Positions 17,389 through 25,336 of a stretch of DNA of 64,000 bases are shown here, piece by piece. The stretch is from Neglectibacter timonensis (lineage in GTDB: Bacteria > Bacillota > Clostridia > Oscillospirales > Acutalibacteraceae): assembly GCF_900048895.1 (NCBI RefSeq), contig NZ_LT160635.1:1-64000 (forward strand). Direction: 5' to 3'. The stretch's first letter is position 1. Each line of letters begins with the position of its first letter. The notes beneath the pieces were generated by a model. The model was not told where the DNA came from. It searched no databases and worked only from the letters and a program-made list of their open reading frames with translations. The translations under genes and the position numbers were made by a program.

Positions 17389-17683
17389 GCCTTTTTGAAA
17401 AAAGGCGGGCGAAAAACTTTATGCCGCGGGACTGCTCGGAGGGTGCTGACGGCCCGCCTCGCGATGCCCCGGCCTTTCTTGTTCAGCCTTTTTGAAAAAA
17501 GGCTGACGAAAAACTTTTTATGCCGCGGGACTGCCCGGAGGGTGCTGACGGCCCGCCTCGCGATGCCCCGGCCTTTCTTGTTCAGCCTTTTTGAAAAAAG
17601 GCTGGCGAAAAACTTTTTATGCCGCGGGGCTGCCCGGAGGGGGCTGACGGCCCGCCTCGCGGCGCCCCGGCCTTTCTTGTTCA
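17389..17683. repeat. Three tandem 97-99-bp repeats between the exporter genes
   Basis: Copies at 17389-17485, 17486-17584 and 17585-17683 are nearly identical; the first lacks two bases. Each begins with the hairpin GCCTTTTTGAAAAAAGGC and ends GGCCTTTCTTGTTCA. The 99-bp unit is a multiple of three, so an open frame runs through the copies on both strands, giving repeated basic peptides with no ribosome site. The block fills the whole gap between the two exporter genes, and a partial fourth start (GCCTTT) follows at 17684. Confidence 0.85.
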
Positions 17684-17688
17684 GCCTT

Positions 17689-19521
17689 TCAGGAAACTTC
17701 CTGTGGAAAATCGGGGTCCGATTTTCCACTTTGCATATCAAAAATCCTCTTATAGATGCCTTCCTGCTGAGAGAGCTCCTGATGGGTGCCCAGCTGAACC
17801 ACTTCTCCGTGATCCAGAACCATAATCTGGTCGGCGTTCATCAGGGTGGTGATACGGTGGGCGATCAGGATGGTGGTGCCATGCACATTATGCTGGATGG
17901 ATTTCCGGATTTTGGCGTCTGTCTCCATATCCACGGCGGACATGGAATCGTCGAACACCTTGATAGGGGTATCCTGCATCAGCATGCGGGCAATGGCCAC
18001 GCGCTGCTTCTGGCCGCCGGAGATGGTCACGCCCCGTTCGCCGATGGGAGTATCATAGCCCTGAGAGAAGTTTTCGATGGCGTCGTCGATGACAGCCAGC
18101 CGTGCGTAGTGGCGCACCGTCTCTTCGTCGTGCCGGGCTGCGCCGTCCGAGATGCTCTCCCGGAAAGTTTTGGAGAACAGGAAAGGCTCCTGCAGGACTA
18201 TGCCGATATGGCTGCGCAGATGAGCCAGGTCGATCCTCCGGATGTCCACACCGCCGACGGTGATGGTACCGCAGCCCTCCGGCAGTTCGTACAGCCGGTC
18301 CAGCAGGTACATCAGCGTGGATTTTCCGCTGCCGGTGGCTCCCAGAATGCCGAAGGTGGTACCCGCCTTTACGGTGAAGGAAACGTCCTTGAGCACTTCA
18401 CTGGAATCGGAATATCCGAAGTTCACGTGGTCGAACACAATGTCGCCGTTCATGTCCGGCTTTACAGGGGCGTCGCAGTCACGCTCCTGCTCTGCGTCCA
18501 GGATGTCGAACAGGCGGGTGGAGCTGATGGTGGTTTTGCTGAGCTCCCCCAAGAGCCTGCCCAGGTTCCTGGCCGGCCAGACCAGCATGGAATTATAGGC
18601 GGTAAAGGCCAGGAATTCCCCCTCGGTGAGGGTGCCCCGTTCCACAAAGAACACGCCTGCCACGATGATGACCAGCACCTGGAATCCGGCCATAAAATCT
18701 CCCAGGCCCCAGTTGACGCCCATGATCTTTCCAAGCTTTACCCAAAGGTTGGTAAAATACTCGTTTTTCTGATTAAAGCGGTCGATTTCGAACTTTTCCC
18801 GCCCGAAAGCGCGCACAACCCGTACACCGGTGAGGTTTTCCTGCACCAGCGCGGTGAGTTCGCCCTCAGTTTCGTCCGCCACACGGAAGCGGCGGCCGGT
18901 GACCACATAAAACCCCAGGGAGATGCCGATGACAACGGGCAGAAACGCCGTGACAAGCAGCGAGAGTTCCACGTTCATGGAGAACATCAGCGCCAGGGAA
19001 ACCGCAATCAGCAGCACGGTGCGGATGCATTCCATCAGCTGGTCGCTCACAAAGTTACGCACCAAATCCACATCCTGGGTACAGCGCTGGATGATATCGC
19101 CGGTTTGATGGGTATTGTGCCAGGCGTAGGGCAGATGCTGGATATGGTCGAACAGGGTGTCGCGGATTCTTGCCACCGTACCCTCGCAGGCACGGGCCAG
19201 GTTCATGCGGGAAGCATAGTTCGACAGCCCGGAAAGAGCGGCGAAAAAGAGGGAGATGGCCGCGCAGATCACAATGTGGGTGCGCAGCATTTCCCTGCCG
19301 CCAATAGCGTCGATCCAGGAGGACATAAAGCCTGGCAGGTTAAAGGGATTGTCGTTAATCACCGAATCCACGGTTACGCGGATCACTTGAGGGGTCATGT
19401 AGTTGGCGATGACCGCCACTACCACCATCAGCACGGAGATCAGGAATTTGGCGCGGAACCCCTTTGTAAAGGAATAGAACCGCAGGATATTGGATTGCTT
19501 TTGGGTCTTTTTGTTTTTCAT
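17689..19521 (-). CDS. ABC exporter half-transporter, upstream subunit
   Basis: 610-residue ABC type I exporter subunit (YheI/LmrC-like). The membrane domain (about 15-320) begins SFTKGFRAKFLISVLMVVVA. The ATPase domain has Walker A GATGSGKS, Q-loop IVLQEPFLFSK, signature ISGGQKQR, Walker B IKVFDDSMSAVD and H-loop IAHRITT. Asp in place of the catalytic Glu after Walker B (FDDS instead of DEAT) suggests this subunit carries the degenerate half-site, as expected for a heterodimer. The start at 19521 has GAGAGG upstream; the reading to 19671 lies in leader hairpins. It is first in the two-gene operon, behind the promoter at 19802-19830. Confidence 0.9.
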   Translation of the reverse strand: MKNKKTQKQSNILRFYSFTKGFRAKFLISVLMVVVAVIANYMTPQVIRVTVDSVINDNPFNLPGFMSSWIDAIGGREMLRTHIVICAAISLFFAALSGLSNYASRMNLARACEGTVARIRDTLFDHIQHLPYAWHNTHQTGDIIQRCTQDVDLVRNFVSDQLMECIRTVLLIAVSLALMFSMNVELSLLVTAFLPVVIGISLGFYVVTGRRFRVADETEGELTALVQENLTGVRVVRAFGREKFEIDRFNQKNEYFTNLWVKLGKIMGVNWGLGDFMAGFQVLVIIVAGVFFVERGTLTEGEFLAFTAYNSMLVWPARNLGRLLGELSKTTISSTRLFDILDAEQERDCDAPVKPDMNGDIVFDHVNFGYSDSSEVLKDVSFTVKAGTTFGILGATGSGKSTLMYLLDRLYELPEGCGTITVGGVDIRRIDLAHLRSHIGIVLQEPFLFSKTFRESISDGAARHDEETVRHYARLAVIDDAIENFSQGYDTPIGERGVTISGGQKQRVAIARMLMQDTPIKVFDDSMSAVDMETDAKIRKSIQHNVHGTTILIAHRITTLMNADQIMVLDHGEVVQLGTHQELSQQEGIYKRIFDMQSGKSDPDFPQEVS

Positions 19522-19795
19522 ATCATACCTCTCACACACAGACACGCCGGACTCTTCCGGCGCCGGACCTGCCGGTTGCAGGCCCGTTTTCCATTCCCAA
19601 AAAAGCGGGAAAACGAAAAAGAAGGAAGCGGCGGCCTTTCTCCCCGGAAAAGGCCGCCGTCCCCTTTCCACAACTGCTTGGCAGGCCTGTTGAAAACTTC
19701 AGCAGGCACACCAAACCAGACGAGGCGTCTGCTGGACGCCGCGCTGTACGGCGTGCGTTCACGGCTGCACGCCTATTTTTTGGAAGAATGACGGT
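19522..19795 (-). promoter_or_regulatory. Long structured leader of the ABC exporter operon
   Basis: About 270 nt lie between the promoter and the exporter start. The minus-strand RNA has several consecutive stems: GGCGTGC/GCACGCC near 19770, GCCTG/CAGGC around 19700, and a strong CGGCGGCCTTT/AAAGGCCGCCG stem (about 19660-19629) followed by CTTCCTTCTTTTT. The last resembles a terminator inside the leader, which would allow attenuation. No known riboswitch class is recognised. Confidence 0.5.
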
Positions 19796-19801
19796 ACTGC
19801 C

Positions 19802-19830
19802 ACTCTACCACGGCACCGCGAAAAAGTCAA
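19802..19830 (-). promoter_or_regulatory. Promoter of the ABC exporter operon
   Basis: Minus strand TTGACT (19830-19825), 17-bp spacer, TAGAGT (19807-19802). Confidence 0.65.
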
Positions 19831-19908
19831 CAGAAAAGGGCAAAATGCTGGAATCTTTTTCACATGTCTCCTGAAGGATACTGCAAGGTTTCCTCCAAAA
19901 GTTACCCC

Positions 19909-19937
19909 TTGTATTTTTAGGGGGACAGCGTTATAAT
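19909..19937 (+). promoter_or_regulatory. Promoter of the hemolysin III gene
   Basis: TTGTAT (19909-19914), 17-bp spacer, perfect TATAAT (19932-19937), about 75 bp before the start codon. It is divergent from the exporter promoter. Confidence 0.65.
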
Positions 19938-20012
19938 ACAATTAATCTAGTTTTAAATACTACATCATTTAGAATTTGTGTCGAAATAAAGAACAGGAAA
20001 GGAGCGGCTGGG

Positions 20013-20708
20013 ATGAATACCGCAGAGAAAAGCAGAAAAGAAAAAAATGAAGACAGAGCCCGAAAGCGAAGCGTATTGGGGCTTCCCAGGTACACGCTGG
20101 GGGAAGAGGTGTTCTCCGCCGTTTCCCACGGGGTATCGGCGCTGTTTGCGATAGCCGCGCTGGCGCTGCTGCTGGTTTTTTGTGAGAAAACGCCGCTCAA
20201 GATCGTCTCTGTTTCCATTTATGGAGCGATGATGGTGTTGCTTTATACGGTTTCCACGATTTATCATGGGCTGGGCCTGAACAAGGCCAAGGTGGTATTC
20301 CGTTCCTTGGACCACTGCACCATTTTTCTGTTGATTGCCGGCACCTATACGCCCATTACCCTGGTCTGTCTGGGCGGAGCCTTGGGCTGGACTATGTTTG
20401 GTGTGGTCTGGGCTGCGGCGGTATTGGGGGTAGTCCTTAACGCGGTGAGTGTGGAGCGGTTCAAAAGGGTTTCCATGGTTTGCTACCTTGCCATGGGCTG
20501 GGTTGTAGTGTTTGCCATGAAAACCTTTATGGCCCATGTGAGCGCCCTGGGCTTCTGGTGCCTGCTGGCGGGCGGCATTGCATTTACCGTGGGAGCCGTC
20601 CTCTATGGAGTGGGGAAAAAGGTACCCTATATGCACTCGGTGTTCCACCTGTTTGTGCTGGCGGGCAGTGTGCTGCACTCCATCTGTGTCTATGAAATTG
20701 TAAAATAA
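20013..20708 (+). CDS. Hemolysin III family (PAQR-like) membrane protein
   Basis: 231 residues with a basic N-terminus (about 1-25) and seven predicted membrane segments. Family hallmarks are YTLGEEVFSAVSHGVSALFA, YTVSTIYHGLGLNKAK, RSLDHCTIFLLIAGTYTPI and the C-terminal VFHLFVLAGSVLHS. The conserved His residues in SHG, YH, DH and FH are the putative metal-site or catalytic residues of the wider PAQR superfamily. The natural role of bacterial members (YqfA type) is unclear; some alter membrane fluidity or lyse cells when overproduced. It stands alone between a promoter and a terminator. Confidence 0.9.
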   Translation: MNTAEKSRKEKNEDRARKRSVLGLPRYTLGEEVFSAVSHGVSALFAIAALALLLVFCEKTPLKIVSVSIYGAMMVLLYTVSTIYHGLGLNKAKVVFRSLDHCTIFLLIAGTYTPITLVCLGGALGWTMFGVVWAAAVLGVVLNAVSVERFKRVSMVCYLAMGWVVVFAMKTFMAHVSALGFWCLLAGGIAFTVGAVLYGVGKKVPYMHSVFHLFVLAGSVLHSICVYEIVK

Positions 20709-20720
20709 ATAAAGAAATGG

Positions 20721-20763
20721 AGAGACCCCTGTTCACGCTGAAAGCGGACGGGGGTCTCTTTAC
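20721..20763 (+). terminator. Rho-independent terminator after the hemolysin III gene
   Basis: AGAGACCCC (20721-20729) pairs with GGGGTCTCT (from 20751), ending in TTT, 12 bp after the stop codon. Confidence 0.75.
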
Positions 20764-20928
20764 GGGTTAAAGCCATTGTTCCCCTTTCCGCCTCAGTTAA
20801 CTTCCGTGCCTGTTCCAAGCAAACGCGGTGAGGACAACTTTGACTGGAGCCGGGAATAAAAACGCCGCCTTGGGACTATAAATAGTACCGGGGCGGTGGT
20901 CTGTTTGGAGCAAAAGAAAAGAAAGAGA

Positions 20929-21786
20929 ATGTATGCGCTGGTGAAGATCAATTTAAAGGTGGCGGCAGCGGTATTGGTTTCCCTGGCGCTGTGCTGCGCA
21001 GCCGTGATCACAGTGAGCGCGGTCACATCGGAGGAGGGGGTGGAAATCCCAATCGTGATGTACCACTCCTTATTAAAGGATGAGGCGCGCCACGGGAAAT
21101 ATGTGATTTCCCCCGCTGAATTTGAGAACGACCTGCAGTACCTGAAAAAGCACGGTTATACCACGATCCTGATGAGCGACCTGATTGCGTATACCCAGGG
21201 AAAGGAACTGCCGGAAAAGCCTGTTCTTCTCACTTTTGACGACGGGTATTATAACAATTACCTCTATGCTTTTGAACTGGCAAAGCAGTATCAATGCAAA
21301 TTTGTCATCTCTCCCATCGGCTACTACGCGGACCAGTACACCGACACGCCGGACGAGAATGCCTATTACTCTCACGCCACCTGGGAAGAACTTCAGGAGA
21401 TGGCGGAATCCGGCTTGGTAGAGGTGCAGAATCACAGCTATAACCTGCACAAGAGTGACGGGTCCCGGCTGGGGGTGAAAAAAGTGTCGGGAGAGACGGA
21501 GACCCAATATGAGAGCATGCTTTCCCAGGACTTGCTGACAGCCCAGGAAAAAATAGAACAGCATGTGGGGATGCGGCCCACCACATTTGTCTATCCCTTT
21601 GGAGCCGTAAGCAAGGGGACTCCGGAAATTGTCAGAAAGCTGGGGTTTTCCGCCACACTGTCCTGTGAGGAGCACATCAGTAAAATCACCCGGGACCCGG
21701 AATCCCTTTTCGGCCTGGGACGTTATCTCCGTGTGTCCGGCGGTCATTCTGCGGATTTCTTTGAGAAAAAGATGCATCTGAAGTGA
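20929..21786 (+). CDS. Polysaccharide deacetylase family protein, membrane-anchored or secreted
   Basis: Carbohydrate esterase family 4 (NodB homology) protein that would deacetylate peptidoglycan or another surface glycan outside the cell. An N-terminal hydrophobic segment (KVAAAVLVSLALCCAAVITV) is followed by the catalytic domain. Motif 1 is LLTFDDGYYNN with the two Asp, motif 2 is QNHSYNLH with the metal His pair, and motif 3 is FVYPFGA. The start is uncertain. A GTG at 20896 gives 296 residues, but a possible -10 (TATAAA, 20877-20882) would leave almost no leader, so the ATG at 20929 (285 residues) is preferred. An amidase and an AGCS symporter gene follow, so a wall-turnover role is plausible. 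Confidence 0.85.
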   Translation: MYALVKINLKVAAAVLVSLALCCAAVITVSAVTSEEGVEIPIVMYHSLLKDEARHGKYVISPAEFENDLQYLKKHGYTTILMSDLIAYTQGKELPEKPVLLTFDDGYYNNYLYAFELAKQYQCKFVISPIGYYADQYTDTPDENAYYSHATWEELQEMAESGLVEVQNHSYNLHKSDGSRLGVKKVSGETETQYESMLSQDLLTAQEKIEQHVGMRPTTFVYPFGAVSKGTPEIVRKLGFSATLSCEEHISKITRDPESLFGLGRYLRVSGGHSADFFEKKMHLK

Positions 21787-21836
21787 CAGGCGTCATATCT
21801 GATGCGGCAGCTGTCAAGAGAAAGGAGTATTGATTT

Positions 21837-22385
21837 ATGGAGGCACCAAGAATTTTTCTCAGCCCTTCCACACAGCCCTACAACAAATATCCCAACGGGG
21901 GAGACGAACAGTACTGGATGAACAGGATCACCGACGCGATGATCCCCTACCTCACTGCCAGCGGAATCGAATACAGCCGGAATACGCCGGATACCAGTGT
22001 GGGAACCTCTATCCGGGATTCCAACAGCGGCTATTACGGCCTGCATCTGGCGCTGCACTCCAACGCAGCCCCGCCGGAGCTGGAGGGGAAAATTAAGGGA
22101 CCGGATGTCTATTATTACCAATATAGCGAAAAGGGGAAGCGGGCGGCCGGCATCATTGCAGACAACCTGAAAAAAATTTATCCCGAGCCGGGACTGGTGG
22201 ACACGGTACCCAATACCACACTGGCGGAGCTGACCAAGACCAACGCCCCTGCGGTGCTGGTGGAGCTTGCCTATCACGACAATCCCCAGGATGAGGTGTG
22301 GATCACCAACAATATCGAAGGGATCGCCAGGAATCTGGCGCAGTCTGTCTGTGAATACTTCGGGGTTCCCTTCCGGGATGCTTGA
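21837..22385 (+). CDS. N-acetylmuramoyl-L-alanine amidase-like protein (Amidase_3)
   Basis: 182 residues with no signal peptide. The Amidase_3 fold is recognised from HLALHSNAAP (metal His) and the C-terminal VLVELAYHDNPQD with the catalytic Glu. The first metal motif of classical members (GHGG) is absent: the N-terminus reads IFLSPSTQPYNKYPNGG. This is seen in a clostridial subfamily, so the protein may bind metal differently or not hydrolyse the usual bond. AAAGGAG precedes the ATG. Its last eight bases overlap the next gene, so the two are translationally coupled. Cytoplasmic location is likely unless exported by another route. Confidence 0.8.
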   Translation: MEAPRIFLSPSTQPYNKYPNGGDEQYWMNRITDAMIPYLTASGIEYSRNTPDTSVGTSIRDSNSGYYGLHLALHSNAAPPELEGKIKGPDVYYYQYSEKGKRAAGIIADNLKKIYPEPGLVDTVPNTTLAELTKTNAPAVLVELAYHDNPQDEVWITNNIEGIARNLAQSVCEYFGVPFRDA

Positions 22386-23676
22386 GACGCTGAGCAGCCT
22401 GCTGTGGGGCTGGCATGTGCTGGGCCTGATCCTGGCGGCCGGCGTGCATTTCTCCCTTTCCACAGCATTTTTCCAGGTGCGCTGCTTTTTTACCTGGATG
22501 AGGGCCTCTCTGTGCGGATCCAGGGGGAAAAACGGAGGGGTGACGCAGTTCCAGGCGCTGACAGCCGCGCTGGCGGGGTCCATCGGCACGGGGAACATCG
22601 TGGGGGTTGCGGCGGCTATCACCGTGGGCGGGCCGGGGGCATTGTTCTGGATGTGGGTTTCCTCCCTGCTGGGGATGATGACCGTGTTTGCGGAGAACCT
22701 GCTGGCGGCAAAGCACCGGGGCGCGCCGGGCGCGCTTGGCTACATAGAAAAGGCGGGAAGGTTTGGAAAAAAGCTGGCTGCGCTGTACGCGGCGGGCTGT
22801 TTCCTCTCCTCCCTGGGAATGGGCAATATGGCCCAGACCAACGCGGCCGCCGCGGCATTTTCAGAGTTTGGCGTTCCGGTGTACGTCAGCGCGGGTCTGA
22901 TTTCTGTGCTGATGCTGTTTGTGGCCAGAGGCGGCCTGCGCTTTGCGGTGAAAATTACGGAAAAGCTGGTGCCCGCCATGACTCTGCTCTTTTTTGCGGC
23001 CTCTCTGGGAGTGCTGTGGGTGTTTCGGGATAACCTGCCCGGGGCTTTCCGCCAGATTTTTGAGGGGGCGTTTTCCCTGCGTGCCGGGGCGGGCGGTACG
23101 GCCGGCATGCTGCTTGCCATGAAAACAGGCGTCTCCCGGGGCGTGTTTACCAATGAGGCAGGGCTTGGCAGCGCTGCCTTCGCCTATGAAGAGGTGCAGG
23201 GAAAAAGCCCGGTGGAGCTGGGGTGTATGGGTATTTTTCAGGTGTTTGTGGATACCATTGTCATGTGCACAGTTACCGGGCTGTGCATCCTGTGCTGCCG
23301 TTCCCCCATGCTGGAAGGGGCTCAGCTCACCTTTTTTGCCTACGAGGGGGCGCTTGGGGAATGGGGAGGCCGGGCGGTATCGCTGTGCACGGCGCTGTTT
23401 GCCCTGGCCACGCCGCTGGCCTGGTGCTGCTACGGCAGGGAAGGGCTGTTCTATCTGACGGGGGGAAAGGGGAAAAACTTGTTTGCAGCCGTTTACGCCG
23501 CCGCTGCTTTTCTGGGCTGCGTACTGCCGCTGACGGCGGTGTTCCAGATCGGGGATGCTTTCAACGGGCTGATGGCGATTCCCAATGTGCTGGCGCTGTT
23601 CTATTTTTCAGGAGAGGTGCCCCGGGAATGCGCCCGGGAAAGAACGCTGATGAGAAAAGCGATCCATTCTGCATAA
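22378..23676 (+). CDS. Sodium:alanine symporter (AGCS family)
   Basis: Amino acid carrier of 432 residues with about ten membrane segments, importing alanine or glycine with Na+ or H+. Family signatures are QFQALTAALAGSIGTGNIVG (about residues 57-76), GGPGALFWMW and TNEAGLGSAAFAYEEVQG. The start at 22378 overlaps the amidase stop by eight bases; the longer frame starting within the amidase gene is unlike the family. Coupling to a wall amidase suggests recovery of alanine released from peptidoglycan, which is inference. Confidence 0.9.
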   Translation: MLETLSSLLWGWHVLGLILAAGVHFSLSTAFFQVRCFFTWMRASLCGSRGKNGGVTQFQALTAALAGSIGTGNIVGVAAAITVGGPGALFWMWVSSLLGMMTVFAENLLAAKHRGAPGALGYIEKAGRFGKKLAALYAAGCFLSSLGMGNMAQTNAAAAAFSEFGVPVYVSAGLISVLMLFVARGGLRFAVKITEKLVPAMTLLFFAASLGVLWVFRDNLPGAFRQIFEGAFSLRAGAGGTAGMLLAMKTGVSRGVFTNEAGLGSAAFAYEEVQGKSPVELGCMGIFQVFVDTIVMCTVTGLCILCCRSPMLEGAQLTFFAYEGALGEWGGRAVSLCTALFALATPLAWCCYGREGLFYLTGGKGKNLFAAVYAAAAFLGCVLPLTAVFQIGDAFNGLMAIPNVLALFYFSGEVPRECARERTLMRKAIHSA

Positions 23677-23791
23677 AGATTTCACAAATTTTTGAAAAGA
23701 GGGTGGCTTTTTTCCGGTTTTGATGTTAGAATATTGATATGGAATAGGAATCTCCGGCGGGTTCCTGCCGGGAAAGGCATGGTGATCTCTC

Positions 23792-24115
23792 ATGAAACTT
23801 ATCCTTGCAATTGTCAGCAACGACGACAGCGGCGCAGTTTCCTCCGCTTTGACGCGTGAGGGCTATTCGGTCACAAAGCTTGCCACCACAGGTGGATTCC
23901 TGATGGCCGGCAATACCACGTTCATTTCCGGCGTGGATGATGAAAAGGTGGATGATGTGATCGGCATCATTGCAAAATACAGCAGCCGCAGAACGCAGAT
24001 TGTTCCCAGCACTTCCACCATGGATGTGGGGATGTATTCCTCCTTCCCTGTGGAGGTTACGGTGGGCGGCTCCACTATCTTTGTGATGAATGTGGACCGT
24101 TTCGAAAAGGTATAA
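23792..24115 (+). CDS. darA: Cyclic-di-AMP receptor DarA/PstA (PII-like)
   Basis: 107-residue PII-like signal transduction protein (YaaQ family) that binds cyclic di-AMP as a trimer in Firmicutes. The conserved start MKLILAIVSNDDSG, the segment VTKLATTGGFLMAGNTTF (about 27-44) and the C-terminal GGSTIFVMNVDRFEKV match the family along the whole length. Its stop overlaps the start of holB (TAATG), and ricT follows; this darA-holB-ricT order is the classic Firmicutes arrangement. No ribosome site is obvious close to the ATG. Confidence 0.92.
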   Translation: MKLILAIVSNDDSGAVSSALTREGYSVTKLATTGGFLMAGNTTFISGVDDEKVDDVIGIIAKYSSRRTQIVPSTSTMDVGMYSSFPVEVTVGGSTIFVMNVDRFEKV

Positions 24116-25101
24116 TGGATTTTTTTGGTTTTTTGGGCAACGAAGAGGTGAAGGAGGCGCTGTCCGCCGCCTTTGCTTCCGGGCGTTTTCCCCATGCAAT
24201 TCTTTTGCAGGGGGAAAACGGCTGCGGAAAACGCACTTTGGCCAAACTGCTTGCCAAGGCGCTGGTGTGCAGAGAAAAGGAGCGCGTCCCCTGCGGGACA
24301 TGCCCCTCTTGTATTCGCGCTGACGCCGGGTCGCATCCTGATATCCGGATCGAAGAAGGGAGCGGGGTAACCCGCTCCCTTAGTGTTGATACAGTGCGCT
24401 CCATTACGGCAGACGCATACCGTATGCCGGAGGAAGCGGATGTCAGCGTATACCTGTTGTTTTTGGGCAGCAGAACCCTGGAGCCCGCCCAGAACAAGCT
24501 GCTGAAACTCATCGAGGAACCTCCTGCCAACACGGTGTTTGTGCTGGTGTGCGAATCGGGAGAGCAGCTGCTCCCCACCATCCGTTCCAGGGTGCAGAGC
24601 TTTACCCTGCGGCCGCCTTCTGAGGAAGCTGCGGCGGCCTATGTGCAGGAGCATGCGGCGGTGAGCGCGGAACAGGCCAGGGAACTGGCGGCGCTGTGCG
24701 GTGGGAACATTGGCCGCATGCTGGGCGAACTTTCCGGCGGGGATTCCGCCGCGGCCTTCGCCGTCGCCAGGCAGATGGCAAAAGAAATGGCCGGCTCCAG
24801 CGCGCATGCCCTTCTGGAAGCCGCGGCCCCGGTGCTCAAGGACAGAAAGCTGTTCCGTGAGGTGCTTACCAGGCTGTCCCTTATTTTCCGGGACGCCCTG
24901 GTGCTGCGCATGGGCGGGGCGGCGATGCTGGGCGGCGCACCTGAGGAAGCACAGGCGCTGTGCGCTTTACCTAAACGGCGGTTGGCGGCTCTGCCGGGCC
25001 TCGCAGAGGAATTTAAAACAAAGGCGGACCGCAATGCAAATATGGCTTTGCTGGTAACGGATTTCTGCGCCAAGCTGAGGGAAGCTGCAGGCGCAGCATG
25101 A
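24115..25101 (+). CDS. holB: DNA polymerase III delta' subunit
   Basis: Clamp-loader subunit of 328 residues. The AAA+ N-terminus has a P-loop-like GENGCGKRTLAK (about 33-44), a zinc-binding module (CGTCPSC, with the upstream VCREK), and a sensor region SRTLEPAQNKLLKLIEEPP typical of HolB/DnaX. The C-terminus is the collar domain. It begins inside the darA stop codon. The final Ala-rich region is normal for the family. A 235-bp gap separates it from ricT, with two hairpins but no promoter that I can see. Confidence 0.9.
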   Translation: MDFFGFLGNEEVKEALSAAFASGRFPHAILLQGENGCGKRTLAKLLAKALVCREKERVPCGTCPSCIRADAGSHPDIRIEEGSGVTRSLSVDTVRSITADAYRMPEEADVSVYLLFLGSRTLEPAQNKLLKLIEEPPANTVFVLVCESGEQLLPTIRSRVQSFTLRPPSEEAAAAYVQEHAAVSAEQARELAALCGGNIGRMLGELSGGDSAAAFAVARQMAKEMAGSSAHALLEAAAPVLKDRKLFREVLTRLSLIFRDALVLRMGGAAMLGGAPEEAQALCALPKRRLAALPGLAEEFKTKADRNANMALLVTDFCAKLREAAGAA

Positions 25102-25263
25102 CGCTGAGAATTGCTGCGTGCCGCCGCTGCGCTGACAGGAAGAGCCAGGCCCGGATCACGCGTCCTGGAAGAAGCTTCCGTCGGAAGGCTGGACGAAAAC
25201 GGGACGGGACGTCGGGGCGTAAGCGATTGGTTCGCGCCGGGCCCTATGGAGCAATAGTCTTGG

Positions 25264-25315
25264 ACTACTTTCCTGAAGGAAAGTAGTTTGCCTGCCTTTC
25301 TTCAGAAAGGCAGGC
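25264..25315. repeat. Two adjacent perfect hairpins between holB and ricT
   Basis: ACTACTTTCC-TGAA-GGAAAGTAGT (25264-25287) is followed at once by GCCTGCCTTTC-TTCA-GAAAGGCAGGC (25290-25315). Neither has a T-run. They sit 20 bp before the ricT start, close to its ribosome site, in an otherwise gene-free insertion within a conserved gene cluster. Confidence 0.6.
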
Positions 25316-25336
25316 GGAGAAAAGGAGGATGTGCGT

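Noticed and set aside
17373-17741. N-terminal extension of the downstream exporter subunit into the repeats
   Set aside because: The extension is three copies of a non-coding 99-bp unit read in frame. A good ribosome site stands before the ATG at 17372.
17311-19791. 826-codon open frame on the plus strand
   Set aside because: It is antisense to the two exporter genes and the 99-bp repeats; it has no ribosome site or domain, while the minus-strand genes have clear ABC motifs.
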